Source: Clostridiales bacterium (lineage in GTDB: Bacteria > Bacillota > Clostridia > Oscillospirales > Oscillospiraceae). From it: a stretch of DNA of 64,000 bases. Numbering within the stretch: the first letter of the stretch is position 1; the number at the start of each line of letters is the position of its first letter. The notes under the pieces are model-generated. The model was not told the origin of the DNA. It was given only the letters and a program-made list of their open reading frames with translations, and ran no database searches. Shown piece after piece: positions 8,157 through 17,270 of this stretch. Location: assembly GCA_029268065.1 (NCBI GenBank), contig JAJUHC010000002.1, positions 62,001 through 126,000 on the forward strand. Direction: 5' to 3'. The position numbers and the translations under genes are program-made.

Positions 8157-10547
8157 ATGACCGACAGAATCAAACGCATGCTGGCAGCTCTCAAGGTAGA
8201 CAAATATCCGATATGCGCCGAAAAGGCAAAGCTCGTCATTGAGGCCTGGAGCGCACACGAAGGGCTGCCGAGCATACTCCAGAGAGCCTACGAGACCGCA
8301 AACTACCTTGACAAAAGGACACTTTATGTTGACGACGACGAACTGATCGTGGGAAACGTCGCCTCCAAGCCTATGGGCATGGAGGCCTCCTGCTGGGGCC
8401 CCTTCTGGGACGACGAGGATCTTGACGGCCTCTTGCAGGGCAACTTCACGATCGATCCCGAGGACCGCAGGGCTCTTCGTGAGCTGGACGCCTTCTGGGC
8501 CGGAAAGGGCCGCCAGTTTTACGAATGGCAGGGCACCTTTTATGACGACGCGCGTATGTGGCCGTTTATTCGTTCCGGTATCCTTTGCCCGCCCTGGACG
8601 GATAAGCAGAAGGGCCGCGGGGGCGGCGGAGCCGGCTTTGGCTGGGGAATGGGCATAGGACTCAGCTTTTTCGTTCCCGATTATAACAGGATCATCTCTT
8701 ACGGAGTTAAGGCGACCCTCGACGAGGCGGAGGAAGAGCTCAGAAACCTTCGTTATACCGACAGCGAATCCTTCGACAAGTCGCAGTATCTGCAAGCCGT
8801 CATAATCGCCCTCGGCGCCATGGTTCGCATGTACCACCGCTACGGCGAAGTTTGCGCGGAAAAAGCAAAGACCGCATCAAACCCGCAGCGCAGGGCGGAG
8901 CTTCTGCGCATGGCTGACAGCTGCCACTGGATAGCCGAGCACCCTGCCCGCAATTTCCGCGACGCGATGCAGGCCTTCTGGTTCTACTGGATGATGATAG
9001 CCCACGGCGTCACGCCCGGCGGGCGCTTCGACCAGATTATGTATCCCTATTACAAAAAGGACCTCGAGAGCGGGGAGCTTACGCGCGACGAGGCGCTTGA
9101 GCTGATAGAATGCCTGCGCATCAAGATAATGCAGTTCAACTTTGTAAACGGCGGCAAGCAGCAGCGCGACAAGTGGGCAGGCATGGCAAGGTGGCACAAC
9201 TTCCTTATCGGCGGTGTCGACAGGGACGGCAGGGACGCCACGAACGAGCTTTCCTATCTTATAATCGAGGCTGCAAACGAGGTCCGCACGCCTCAGTACA
9301 CAATCACCGTCCGCGTTAACAAAGACACTCCAGACGAGCTTATGAAAAAGGCCATGGAACTGGTCAGAACCGGAATCGGAATGCCGGCCTTCGTTTCCGA
9401 CGAGAGCTACATAAGCGGGCTCGTCGGGCAGGGCGTCCCTCTCCAGGAAGCAAGGGATTACGCTCTGGCGGGCTGTCTTGACTTGAACCTGCCCGGAAAA
9501 TCCCGCATAAACGCGCTCGGCATGTTCATCGTTCCGAGGGTTCTCGACATCACGATGCACAACGGCGTAAATACCGCCACCGGCGAGCAGATAGGTCCGG
9601 CCACCGGAGAAATGAAGGACTTCAAGACCTTCGAGGACTTCTACGCCGCGTTCAAAAAGCAGCTCTATCACTTCATGAGCATGTACAATGAGGAGCACAA
9701 CATACTCTGCCGCTGCACAAGGGCGCTGCAGAACGACGTTGTCCATTCAGCTTTCACATATGAAGGAATAAAGTCCGGCAGGGATATGATGGACCGCAAA
9801 ATGCCCTACGAAAACGCCTCGATGCTTAACCCGATCGGCGTAATAAACGTGGCCAACGCGATGGCGGCCGTCAAGACTCTGGTATTCGAGCAGAAAAGGT
9901 TCACCATGGAGGACCTCTACAAGGCTATCGAAGCCGACTGGGAGGGCTACGAGGATATCCGCGCGCTCTGCCTTGAGGCCCCAAAATACGGCAACGGCAT
10001 AGACGTGGTGGACGATCTTGCGGCTGACCTCTACCAGTTCTGGGCCGACAGCGCAAACACCTTCACCGGCATCTATGGCGAGCCCCCGAGAGTAACGGGC
10101 ATTTCCATCACCTCCCACGCGCCCGGCGGCTCCTACACCTGCGCGACTCCCGACGGACGCAAAAAGGGCGAAACGCTCTCCGACGGCGCGGTCTCCCCGA
10201 TGCAGGGAACAGACACCAACGGCCCGACTGTATCTCTCAGAAGCGCGATGAAGATCAACCAGGACCCATTCAACGCGATGCTTTTGAATATGAAGATACA
10301 CCCCTCCGCGCTCAAATCGGACGAGGATCTTATGAAGCTCGCTTCTCTCGTAAAGATATATCTCACAAACGGAGGAAAGCACATTCAGTTCAACGTCGTT
10401 GACAACAAGGTGCTCATGGCGGCACAGGAAAAGCCTCAGGACTACAAGGATCTTATCGTCCGCGTCGCCGGGTACAGCACATACTTCACTCTGCTCACAA
10501 GACCCGTCCAGGACGAGATAATCAAACGCACGTCAAACGTGATATAG
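8157..10547 (+). CDS. Glycyl radical enzyme, PFL-like, substrate unknown (GRE1)
   Basis: A 796-residue oxygen-sensitive radical enzyme. The glycyl radical loop near the C terminus reads RVAGYSTYF, with the radical Gly at about residue 772. The catalytic Cys is residue 440 in LAGCLDLNLPGKSR. In diol dehydratase-type GREs this loop is usually GCVEP, with Glu two residues after Cys as the base; here that position is Asp and the following Pro is lost. Length and the shared start MTDRIKRML fit the PFL-like GRE family. It is clearly paralogous to the enzyme at 54970-57372. No activase lies next to it; the nearest is at 52221-53147. The chemistry (C-C, C-N or C-O cleavage, or dehydration) cannot be assigned from sequence alone. 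Confidence 0.88.
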   Translation: MTDRIKRMLAALKVDKYPICAEKAKLVIEAWSAHEGLPSILQRAYETANYLDKRTLYVDDDELIVGNVASKPMGMEASCWGPFWDDEDLDGLLQGNFTIDPEDRRALRELDAFWAGKGRQFYEWQGTFYDDARMWPFIRSGILCPPWTDKQKGRGGGGAGFGWGMGIGLSFFVPDYNRIISYGVKATLDEAEEELRNLRYTDSESFDKSQYLQAVIIALGAMVRMYHRYGEVCAEKAKTASNPQRRAELLRMADSCHWIAEHPARNFRDAMQAFWFYWMMIAHGVTPGGRFDQIMYPYYKKDLESGELTRDEALELIECLRIKIMQFNFVNGGKQQRDKWAGMARWHNFLIGGVDRDGRDATNELSYLIIEAANEVRTPQYTITVRVNKDTPDELMKKAMELVRTGIGMPAFVSDESYISGLVGQGVPLQEARDYALAGCLDLNLPGKSRINALGMFIVPRVLDITMHNGVNTATGEQIGPATGEMKDFKTFEDFYAAFKKQLYHFMSMYNEEHNILCRCTRALQNDVVHSAFTYEGIKSGRDMMDRKMPYENASMLNPIGVINVANAMAAVKTLVFEQKRFTMEDLYKAIEADWEGYEDIRALCLEAPKYGNGIDVVDDLAADLYQFWADSANTFTGIYGEPPRVTGISITSHAPGGSYTCATPDGRKKGETLSDGAVSPMQGTDTNGPTVSLRSAMKINQDPFNAMLLNMKIHPSALKSDEDLMKLASLVKIYLTNGGKHIQFNVVDNKVLMAAQEKPQDYKDLIVRVAGYSTYFTLLTRPVQDEIIKRTSNVI

Positions 10548-10577
10548 GCTCAAATACGTGGGATGCCCACGAATCCG

Positions 10578-10613
10578 AAGAGCGCTCCCGGCGTTTCGCC
10601 GTGAGCGCTCTTT
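10578..10613 (+). terminator. Strong terminator after GRE1
   Basis: A 10-bp stem (10578-10587 with 10603-10612) whose loop holds a second short hairpin (CGGCG/CGCCG), followed by TTTGCG. It lies 30 bases after the GRE stop codon and faces the minus-strand HAD gene. Confidence 0.75.
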
Positions 10614-10702
10614 GCGTGTCCAAGGACCTTTTCGCTATGGTTCAGAGTGGGATCGGAGCATCGATACTGCATCCCGCTTTCTCCGCCGACGGCGTTGCAG
10701 AG

Positions 10703-11170
10703 TCAAGCTCTCAATCCCGAAATCAGGCGCTTTGTGTCGAGCAGCAAATCGAGCGCGTCCTCGCTTGATTTCGCGAGCAGATCGGCTTCCGAAAGAATCG
10801 GCGCGTAAAGCCCCTCGTTCTCCAGCACCGCTATCGAGAGCGCCGCGGCCCTGAACATGAGCACGTCATTGTTCCCGTTGCCGACGCAGGCGCACATGTC
10901 GCAGCCCAGCTCCCTTACCGTCCGCAGCTTGCATTCGCCCGCGTTTGAGTTGTTGAAAATCCTGAGAGTAACCGGCAGCCCTTCAAGCTCTCTCGACGCG
11001 GTACCCTGCGTGTCCGAGGTGATTACATATACCTTGAATTGCTCGGCAAGGCGCATTATCCGACTCTTTACAGAGTCCTTCATTATCCCGTCGACCGCGA
11101 TAGTCCCGTTGAAGTCCATGACTACGTTTTCGATTTCCAAAACCCGATATCCCGGAATATCAATCTTCAT
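10703..11170 (-). CDS. Small HAD-superfamily protein ('soluble P-type ATPase'-like)
   Basis: A 155-residue cytoplasmic HAD protein. Motif I reads DFNGT (nucleophile Asp about residue 20), motif II has the Ser/Thr of VITSDTQGT, and the C-terminal motif is VGNGNNDVLM, as in the domain of P-type ATPases and COG4087-type proteins. The second Asp of the usual DxDGT phosphatase motif is Asn, which in P-type-like HADs goes with phosphoenzyme formation rather than fast hydrolysis. The ATG at 11170 was preferred to a GTG at 11176 because GAGGG is 7 bases before it. It follows the dynamin gene by 60 bases and is probably the last gene of the MutS-MutS-dynamin operon. No partner is known. Confidence 0.8.
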   Translation of the reverse strand: MKIDIPGYRVLEIENVVMDFNGTIAVDGIMKDSVKSRIMRLAEQFKVYVITSDTQGTASRELEGLPVTLRIFNNSNAGECKLRTVRELGCDMCACVGNGNNDVLMFRAAALSIAVLENEGLYAPILSEADLLAKSSEDALDLLLDTKRLISGLRA

Positions 11171-11230
11171 TTTCACACCCTCAAATCACTTGATTATTTG
11201 CACTTCACCAAGGAATAATAGCACATAAAT

Positions 11231-12883
11231 TCAACCCGAACAATCCATTTGGCGCATAATCTCCGCAAATCGGTTCTTTATCCTGTCAAAGCCCTCGCTC
11301 TCGGTTTTATGGTCCTTCTCCAGACGCTTGAGCAGTCTGATGAGCTCGGCGCTCATTTTCGTGATATCCTCGGAGAATTCCCTGCAAAGCGGACGGAGGC
11401 TTTCCTGCATTTTATAGCGGTAGTTGTAGAGAATATTGTTTTTATTGAGCTCAAGGTCGTCCATCGCCTTCTTGAGCGCACGCTCGAAAATCTTCTCGTT
11501 GGCCTTCGCTTTGGGCAGAAGATGCGTCAATCTGTCGGCGTCGAGGTAAATGCTTCCGCCTCGGCTCATCCGGAAGAAATAGTCGTCCCTGGCCGAAACG
11601 GCAAACTCTTTGGAGCTTACCGGATACTCTATCCCGAAGTACTCCCTTACCATGTCGGAAAGATACATCGCCGTATCGGCGGCTTTTTTGTTCAGAGAGC
11701 CCACTATGTCCGAATAACCCTCCTCAAGCATCAAAAGCCCCGCGTCATTAATTCTGCCGACCTCTTCACGGAGAAGGGTCTCGAGCTCGGCAAGCATCTT
11801 CTGCTCGAACTGCCTGGACGGCAGCGCTTTCAGTGTCTCATAACGGCTCTGAGCGGAGGCTCTCACGCCTGCAAGCAATTCCGGAAGCATGGCGTTTATG
11901 CGCTCCTCTATCCGTCCCACCAGCCTTTCGGCCTGTTTCCTCGCAAGCACCTGCACTTCGTCGGAGAGAAGCTCCAGGGAAGCCTGCTTTTTCATGATCT
12001 CGCCGACCCTGCTTTCAAGCTCCTCAGCCGGTATGGACGCCGCCTTCAGATAGAGATGCATCTTGGATTTCGCCTGAGAAATTATGTTGTCCAGCTTGAA
12101 GTCTATCGAGGAGGAAAGCAGCTCCTCGTAGGAGGCGCGTATATCCTCGCTAATCCTTTTGACGATTTCGCTTATCCCTTCACCGGTCTTGGCGCTTACA
12201 GGATAAAGAACCGCTTCAAAGCCCACCGATTCGGACAGCAGCCTGCCGCAATAGGATATGAATTCAGCCAGATTCTCGCGGCTGATCGTGTCGATCTTAT
12301 TCACCGCAAAATAGAACTTTGAAGCGTGTTCCCGGGTTTTCAGCAGGAATTCCCGCTCGGTCTCGCTTACGGGGCTGTCAACCGACAGGAGAAAAAGCAC
12401 GGCGTCGCTTTTTTCGATATAGCTGTGCGACGTTTCGGTATTGTGCTGGTGAACGGAGCCTACGCCGGGCGTATCAACCAGCACGACGCCCTTCCCGAAC
12501 AGTTCCCGCTCGGTCCAAAGCTTCACCGCCGCAACTTTCTTATGGTTGTCGCGGTTTTGCTGTTCGCTGACATACTCCGGCAGCTCCTCCCTCGGTATCT
12601 CCCTCTCGGGCCCGTCAGTAAAGCTGACAACCGCCCTGAAGCTCCCGCCGTGGCGTATTTCCGTAACGACGGTAGTTAGGGGGATTATTCCCACTGGAAG
12701 AATATCCTCTCCGAGCATCGCGTTAATAAGAGAGGATTTTCCCCTTTTGAACTGTCCTATAACCGATACGATCAGCTCCTTTTCAGAATACCTGCGGCTA
12801 AGTTCAAAGGCGCCCTGCACCTGCTCTTCAAGGATTCCTGTTTCGCTCATCAGCTTTATTATTGATTCAAGTTTCGCCTTCAA
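11231..12883 (-). CDS. Dynamin-like GTPase
   Basis: A 550-residue bacterial dynamin-family protein. The GTPase domain has a P-loop GQFKRGKSS at about residues 43-51, switch-I Thr in IPLTTVVTEI, DTPGVGS as G3 and NKID as G4. Long helical segments follow, with no obvious membrane-spanning helix, and a coiled-coil tail rich in Glu and Lys. The start is a TTG whose bases overlap the TGA stop of the upstream MutS-like gene (TTGA), so translation is coupled. Bacterial dynamins usually remodel membranes; association with two MutS-like ATPases is not part of any pathway I can name. A single dynamin gene is seen here rather than the common tandem pair. Confidence 0.85.
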   Translation of the reverse strand: MKAKLESIIKLMSETGILEEQVQGAFELSRRYSEKELIVSVIGQFKRGKSSLINAMLGEDILPVGIIPLTTVVTEIRHGGSFRAVVSFTDGPEREIPREELPEYVSEQQNRDNHKKVAAVKLWTERELFGKGVVLVDTPGVGSVHQHNTETSHSYIEKSDAVLFLLSVDSPVSETEREFLLKTREHASKFYFAVNKIDTISRENLAEFISYCGRLLSESVGFEAVLYPVSAKTGEGISEIVKRISEDIRASYEELLSSSIDFKLDNIISQAKSKMHLYLKAASIPAEELESRVGEIMKKQASLELLSDEVQVLARKQAERLVGRIEERINAMLPELLAGVRASAQSRYETLKALPSRQFEQKMLAELETLLREEVGRINDAGLLMLEEGYSDIVGSLNKKAADTAMYLSDMVREYFGIEYPVSSKEFAVSARDDYFFRMSRGGSIYLDADRLTHLLPKAKANEKIFERALKKAMDDLELNKNNILYNYRYKMQESLRPLCREFSEDITKMSAELIRLLKRLEKDHKTESEGFDRIKNRFAEIMRQMDCSG

Positions 12884-14367
12884 GCCAATTCCCCGCCTTT
12901 AACAAATATCTTTCTGTACAAATCCTCTCCGAAGGCCGTATGCAGCGGTTCCCCGGGCGTGACTCTGAAGCTTCGCTCGCCGTTTTCCAGACGCTCCGCC
13001 CTCAAATACTGGGTTTTTTCGTTTTTGAGGAACGCGGCGGCATATGTGTAGAGGTGAGTTACCGAGAAAACCTCGATTCCGTTTTCGATCAGGGCCTGCG
13101 TGATTTGGCGGCATATCTCCGAACCCTCGCGTTCGTTTGTCGCGGCAAAGGATTCGTTGAACAGTATGAGGGAGCCGCTTTGCAGCCGATCCGCCAGCGC
13201 GCTCATTCTGGAAAGCTCCTCATCCAGCTTCCCGCTGCTCATCGCCTTGTCCTCTTCCTTCTTGAAGTGGGTGAAAACCCCGTTCCTTACTGGCGCCGAA
13301 AAGCTCTCGGCGCCAACAAACATCCCCGCTTGAGCCATGAGCTGTGCCTGCCCCACGCTGCGCAGGAACGTGGATTTGCCGCCCTGATTGGCTCCGGTGA
13401 CTATATAAAGCCTCTTCGCGGAAGCAGAAAGCTCGTTTCCCACTACGGCCTCGTTCTTCGTAAGGGCGAGGCTGACATCATACAGCGCCTTCCACGACCG
13501 CTCTTCATCTTTGGCGGGCAGCAGCTCCGGAATGCATATCGGCATGCCCAAGGCGCTCAGCGAGTCCCTGAGGTTTATGCAGCCGACGAAGAAGGCAAGC
13601 TCGTCTCTAAGCATATTGAAAAAGCTTTCTATATGCTCGGCGGCCTGCGCCAGAGCGTTCGTAACGTCGTTTATCGCACGGTCGCGCCGGTTTCCCATGT
13701 CCTTTGCGCCCGCGTCGTCACGCGGCGCCAGAGAATACGAGGGCGCGAACGCCCAGTTTCGCCAAAAATGCGCGGTCTCTTTCCTGCGGAGAACGTAGTC
13801 AACGCCCTGCAAATAGCAGCCCAGCCTTGCGCTGACAAGCAGGCCTTCCCCATCCTTCAGCTCTTCCAGCAGCTCGCCCGCGCTCTCAAGATAGCTGTTG
13901 CTCAGCTCGCGCTGAAGCATGGTCAGAAGTTCAACAAAGCCCTCGGATTTGAAGCCGCCCAGGCTTTCATCCGCCACCGCACGGAACTCCGTCAGCATTT
14001 CCAGGTAAATCTTCAAAAGCCCCACGGCGCTGGAAAACGTGCTCGCAAGATATTGCGAGGGGTAAAGCCAATACCAGGATCCGCTTTTTTTCTTGTTTGT
14101 TTCGCAGGTTATTTCGTAGAGTCTCCTGACAGGCCCGGGATTTTCAAGGGCGTCCATCAGCACCGTCTGGCGGTAGCTTATATCCTCCGGTGAAGGCAGC
14201 GGGCGGAAGAGGGCCGCGTTGCACGCGGCTTTGATCGTATCGTCGCCGCGCGACATACAGACTATTATCCGCTCAAGCTCAAGGTCCGCCGTGAGGACCG
14301 CTTTTCCGAAGCAGGGCTCGGCCTTTATGTCAAAATCCCTGTCTCTGAACATCAGGTTTGCCTTCAT
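12880..14367 (-). CDS. MutS-like ATPase B (MutS domains III and V only)
   Basis: A 495-residue protein with a MutS core/lever region and a C-terminal ABC-type ATPase domain. Walker A reads TGANQGGKST (about residues 324-333, canonical GPNMGGKST). The Walker B region reads LILFNESFAATN, so the usual Asp-Glu is Asn-Glu. The mismatch-reading N-terminal domain with its Phe-x-Glu motif is absent, so it is not a classical mismatch repair protein. Its ATG overlaps the stop of the upstream MutS-like gene (ATGA), and it in turn overlaps the dynamin start. It probably forms a heterodimer with MutS-like A, since MutS ATPase sites are built from two subunits. Confidence 0.85.
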   Translation of the reverse strand: MKANLMFRDRDFDIKAEPCFGKAVLTADLELERIIVCMSRGDDTIKAACNAALFRPLPSPEDISYRQTVLMDALENPGPVRRLYEITCETNKKKSGSWYWLYPSQYLASTFSSAVGLLKIYLEMLTEFRAVADESLGGFKSEGFVELLTMLQRELSNSYLESAGELLEELKDGEGLLVSARLGCYLQGVDYVLRRKETAHFWRNWAFAPSYSLAPRDDAGAKDMGNRRDRAINDVTNALAQAAEHIESFFNMLRDELAFFVGCINLRDSLSALGMPICIPELLPAKDEERSWKALYDVSLALTKNEAVVGNELSASAKRLYIVTGANQGGKSTFLRSVGQAQLMAQAGMFVGAESFSAPVRNGVFTHFKKEEDKAMSSGKLDEELSRMSALADRLQSGSLILFNESFAATNEREGSEICRQITQALIENGIEVFSVTHLYTYAAAFLKNEKTQYLRAERLENGERSFRVTPGEPLHTAFGEDLYRKIFVKGGELA

Positions 14368-15908
14368 GCTTTTAGCCTCCTGCTGAGCTGTTCATATGTA
14401 AGGCCATGCCTGCCCGCGATATGCATGGCATACGCGAGGCCGTCCGGCGGCTTGCGTATGATTTTATAGGTCCGCTGCGAGGGGTCCTCCTCCTTTACAG
14501 TGCTCATCATGCTGACGGTCTCCTTGCCGCGGTTGGCCAGTTCGTCCAGAAAAGTCACCACAACCGCCGGAGCCCCCAGCTCCGCAAAGGCGTCCATCAT
14601 GCGTTCACCGAGGGTCAGCGCGTCGGAAAGCGTCGTTGATGAGAATATCTCGTTCACAACGATGACGCTTCTTTCGGTCGCGTTATCAAGCAGCTCGCGC
14701 AGGCGGACAAGGTCGTCCTGCAGCTTGCCGTTAAGGGTGGACAGGTCCTCCTCCCTGCCGAAATGAGTGAGAATATTATCGAAAAGGTACAGAAGCGATT
14801 TGCTTCCGGGCACGCAGAGTCCAAGCGACATCAGCCAGTGCAGCTGCCCGAAGGCGCGCGCAAAGGTTGTCTTGCCGCCCTGGTTGGGACCCGTGACCAC
14901 GATAATCCGTTCCGGTGCGTCAAGCACGAAATCGTTTGTAACCACTACGCCCTGCGTCTTCAGGGCGAGCGCGAGATCGAAGCCCTGATAATTGTAAATA
15001 CGCTCCGCATTTTCGCTCAGCCCGGGATAATTGAACCGAAGTCCCTTGCCCCGAAGCGAACGTATATAATCGAGCCACGCGATGTAAAACTGCACATCCG
15101 CGGCGAAACGAGTTATCGTGGCGTCCTGGAAGCGCAGGCGGCTTTCGCAGAATTTTTCGAGGTCCGCAAAAATATCCTTATGATACTTTGCCACCATATT
15201 CAGGACTGCCGCTTCCACATGGTCTGCCACAGGCTCGTTCGAGAGCTTTTTATGGTAGTCCTTTACGCCGTCCCGGCGAAACTTCTCGAACATTTCAATG
15301 ACCTGCACCGAAAGGTCCGCCTGTCCCTCGTATTTGCGGACGCGAATCGTACCGTTGTTAATCAGCATGTTATAGCTAACCGTCGCAAGCCTTTCACGGA
15401 GCCGGCTTATATCCTCTTCAAGCTTTACGAAAAAATCGGATCGCCTGTATTCGTTGAGATACCCGGAGAAAGCGCGCAGCCCCGAAGACTTAAGCTCCAA
15501 ACCGTTCAGCCCCTCCGAGAGGGCGGAAACCTCTTTGCAGTAAAGCTCCGCACAGTAGAGCATCCTGCCCCGGGTAAGATAATTATTATCATATGACTTG
15601 TCCGAACCCAGCAGCCTGTACAGTGTCTCCAGCTTCACGCCCAGATCGAAAACGGTTTCCGAAAAATGCGAGACGAGGGCAAACAGATCTTCGTTTTCCA
15701 GCTCCCGCATCACGTCCTGCCTGTATCTTATGACCACGGGATCGCGCAGTGACGTGCAGAAAAGCCCGTCAAGGTTAAACCGCTTTTTTCTCTCGAGGAG
15801 TGGCATGAATATCTGGTCAAGGTTCAGATCCCTGAAGCAGTCCGGCACATCCTTTGCCAAAGGCCGTTCCTGCCTCTCACGCTCAGGAAACAAAATACTG
15901 TAAAACAC
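14364..15908 (-). CDS. MutS-like ATPase A (MutS domains III and V only)
   Basis: A 514-residue paralog of the following gene. Walker A is TGPNQGGKTT at about residues 339-348. The Walker B region is VIVVNEIFSSTT, again with Asn instead of the first acidic residue. No mismatch-recognition domain is visible; the N terminus is helical and leads into a MutS lever-like segment. The start is GTG at 15908 with AAGGAG 7 bases upstream. It is the first gene of the coupled operon with MutS-like B, dynamin and HAD. Upstream is a structured leader resembling a fluoride riboswitch. MutS-family genes are, to my knowledge, among the gene classes reported downstream of crcB-motif RNAs. Confidence 0.85.
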   Translation of the reverse strand: MFYSILFPERERQERPLAKDVPDCFRDLNLDQIFMPLLERKKRFNLDGLFCTSLRDPVVIRYRQDVMRELENEDLFALVSHFSETVFDLGVKLETLYRLLGSDKSYDNNYLTRGRMLYCAELYCKEVSALSEGLNGLELKSSGLRAFSGYLNEYRRSDFFVKLEEDISRLRERLATVSYNMLINNGTIRVRKYEGQADLSVQVIEMFEKFRRDGVKDYHKKLSNEPVADHVEAAVLNMVAKYHKDIFADLEKFCESRLRFQDATITRFAADVQFYIAWLDYIRSLRGKGLRFNYPGLSENAERIYNYQGFDLALALKTQGVVVTNDFVLDAPERIIVVTGPNQGGKTTFARAFGQLHWLMSLGLCVPGSKSLLYLFDNILTHFGREEDLSTLNGKLQDDLVRLRELLDNATERSVIVVNEIFSSTTLSDALTLGERMMDAFAELGAPAVVVTFLDELANRGKETVSMMSTVKEEDPSQRTYKIIRKPPDGLAYAMHIAGRHGLTYEQLSRRLKA

Positions 15909-15921
15909 AAAATATCTCCTT

Positions 15922-16018
15922 CCTCAGAGACAAAACAGCTGATGTCTCTGCTATTTTAGCAGAAGTCATCAGCTGATTGCGGTTTCGGCTTTCGCCGGGG
16001 GAGAACTTCTTTCCCCGG
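15922..16018 (-). promoter_or_regulatory. Possible divergent fluoride (crcB-type) riboswitch leader of the MutS operon
   Basis: On the minus strand the leader holds AAGAAGTTC inside a GC-rich stem, then AAACCGC, a short spacer and GCTGATGACTTCT. These are the recognisable blocks of the crcB aptamer. The pseudoknot strands AGAAGT and ACTTCT differ from the common GGAGT/ACTCC but remain complementary. Two features are atypical: the loop lacks the exact GATG start, and a short hairpin (CGGC-GAAA-GCCG) is inserted before AAACC. AGCTGATGACTTCTGCT can instead pair with AGCAGAGACATCAGCT (one bulge) ahead of GTTTTGT, a plausible terminator that excludes the aptamer. The remaining gap to 16257 shows a TATAAT at 16067-16072 (minus) and otherwise only GC-rich sequence. 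Confidence 0.45.
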
Positions 16019-16257
16019 TATTCAGTCTGAAAAAGCGCAAGCCAAAGTAGGCCTGGCGCGGCGGAATTATATCGGCTGTTTGTGCCGCCCGCCGCGGCGC
16101 TTTCACATCCGGCGGCCACTATCACGGGAGCCGGGGGCGGCGGAAGAAACAGGGAAGGACAAAACAGCGTGTCGGTCCGTCTTGCTTACAACTTCAGGCG
16201 GCCGGGCGTGAGCCTGAGGCCGGCAAGCCGTACTCCCCCGATTCGGCTGATTGCCGC

Positions 16258-17259
16258 CTATTTATTCAGAGCCTCCGCGACGGCGACCGCGACGGCGACG
16301 GTGGCGCCGACCATAGGGTTGTTGCCCATGCCGAGGAAGCCCATCATTTCAACATGGGCCGGAACGGAACTCGAGCCCGCAAACTGCGCGTCCGAATGCA
16401 TTCTGCCCATCGTGTCCGTCATGCCGTAGGAAGCGGGGCCTGCAGCCATATTGTCCGGGTGCAGGGTACGCCCGGTACCGCCGCCGGAAGCGACAGAAAA
16501 GTACTTTTTCCCTTGCTCCACGCACTCCTTTTTATACGTCCCCGCGACAGGGTGCTGGAATCTTGTCGGATTTGTGGAATTGCCGGTAATGGACACGTCC
16601 ACTCCCTCAAGGTGCATGATTGCAACGCCCTCGCGCACGTCGTCCGCACCGTAGCAGCGCACCTGCGCGCGCTCCCCCTTGGAATAGGCGATTTCGCGTA
16701 CGACCTTGATTTCACCGGTATAATAATCAAACTGAGTCTGCACATAGGTGAAGCCATTGATGCGCGAAATTATCTGCGCCGCGTCCTTTCCCAGTCCGTT
16801 GAGGATAACGCGGAGCGGCACCCTTCTGGCCTTATTCGCGTTTTTTACGATGCCTATCGCGCCCTCGGCCGCGGCGAAGCTTTCATGTCCGGCTAAAAAC
16901 GCGAAGCATTTCGTCTCGTCGCGCAGCAGCATGGCCGCAAGATTTCCGTGTCCCAGCCCGACTTTGCGGTCTTCCGCAACACTGCCGGGGATGCAGAAGC
17001 TTTGAAGACCTATGCCTATGGCCTCCGCCGCGTCCGCCGCCGATTTTACGTTCCTCTTTATGGCGACGGCGGCCCCGGCAACGTAAGCCCATCCCGCGTT
17101 TTCGAATGCGATGGGCTGGACGGACTTTACGATATCCGCAGGGGAAACGCCGGCTTTATCGCAAATTGCCTTTGCCTCGTCAAGCGATGAAATCCCGTAT
17201 TCGGCCAACACGCCGTTTATCTTATCTATGCGGCGCTCATAGCTTTCAAACGTTGCCAT
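16258..17259 (-). CDS. GGGtGRT protein
   Basis: A 333-residue protein recognised by the diagnostic segment SGGGTGRTLHPDNMA at about residue 255. It has a glycine- and alanine-rich C terminus (GMGNNPMVGATVAVAVAVAE) and an early region AFENAGWAYVAGAAVAIKR. GGGtGRT proteins occur mainly in anaerobic Clostridia and are typically encoded next to a NifU-like scaffold, as here, where the gap is 11 bases. Their biochemical role is unknown; a link to iron-sulfur or redox metabolism is inferred only from this pairing. It is the second gene behind the fluoride riboswitch at 18081-18153, which would place it under fluoride control. Confidence 0.9.
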   Translation of the reverse strand: MATFESYERRIDKINGVLAEYGISSLDEAKAICDKAGVSPADIVKSVQPIAFENAGWAYVAGAAVAIKRNVKSAADAAEAIGIGLQSFCIPGSVAEDRKVGLGHGNLAAMLLRDETKCFAFLAGHESFAAAEGAIGIVKNANKARRVPLRVILNGLGKDAAQIISRINGFTYVQTQFDYYTGEIKVVREIAYSKGERAQVRCYGADDVREGVAIMHLEGVDVSITGNSTNPTRFQHPVAGTYKKECVEQGKKYFSVASGGGTGRTLHPDNMAAGPASYGMTDTMGRMHSDAQFAGSSSVPAHVEMMGFLGMGNNPMVGATVAVAVAVAEALNK

Positions 17260-17270
17260 GTGTCTCCTCC

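Noticed and set aside
11249-14193. Long plus-strand open frames (11249-12322 and 12862-14193) opposite the dynamin and MutS genes
   Set aside because: They contain no recognisable motifs and lie wholly opposite genes with intact catalytic motifs and coupled starts.
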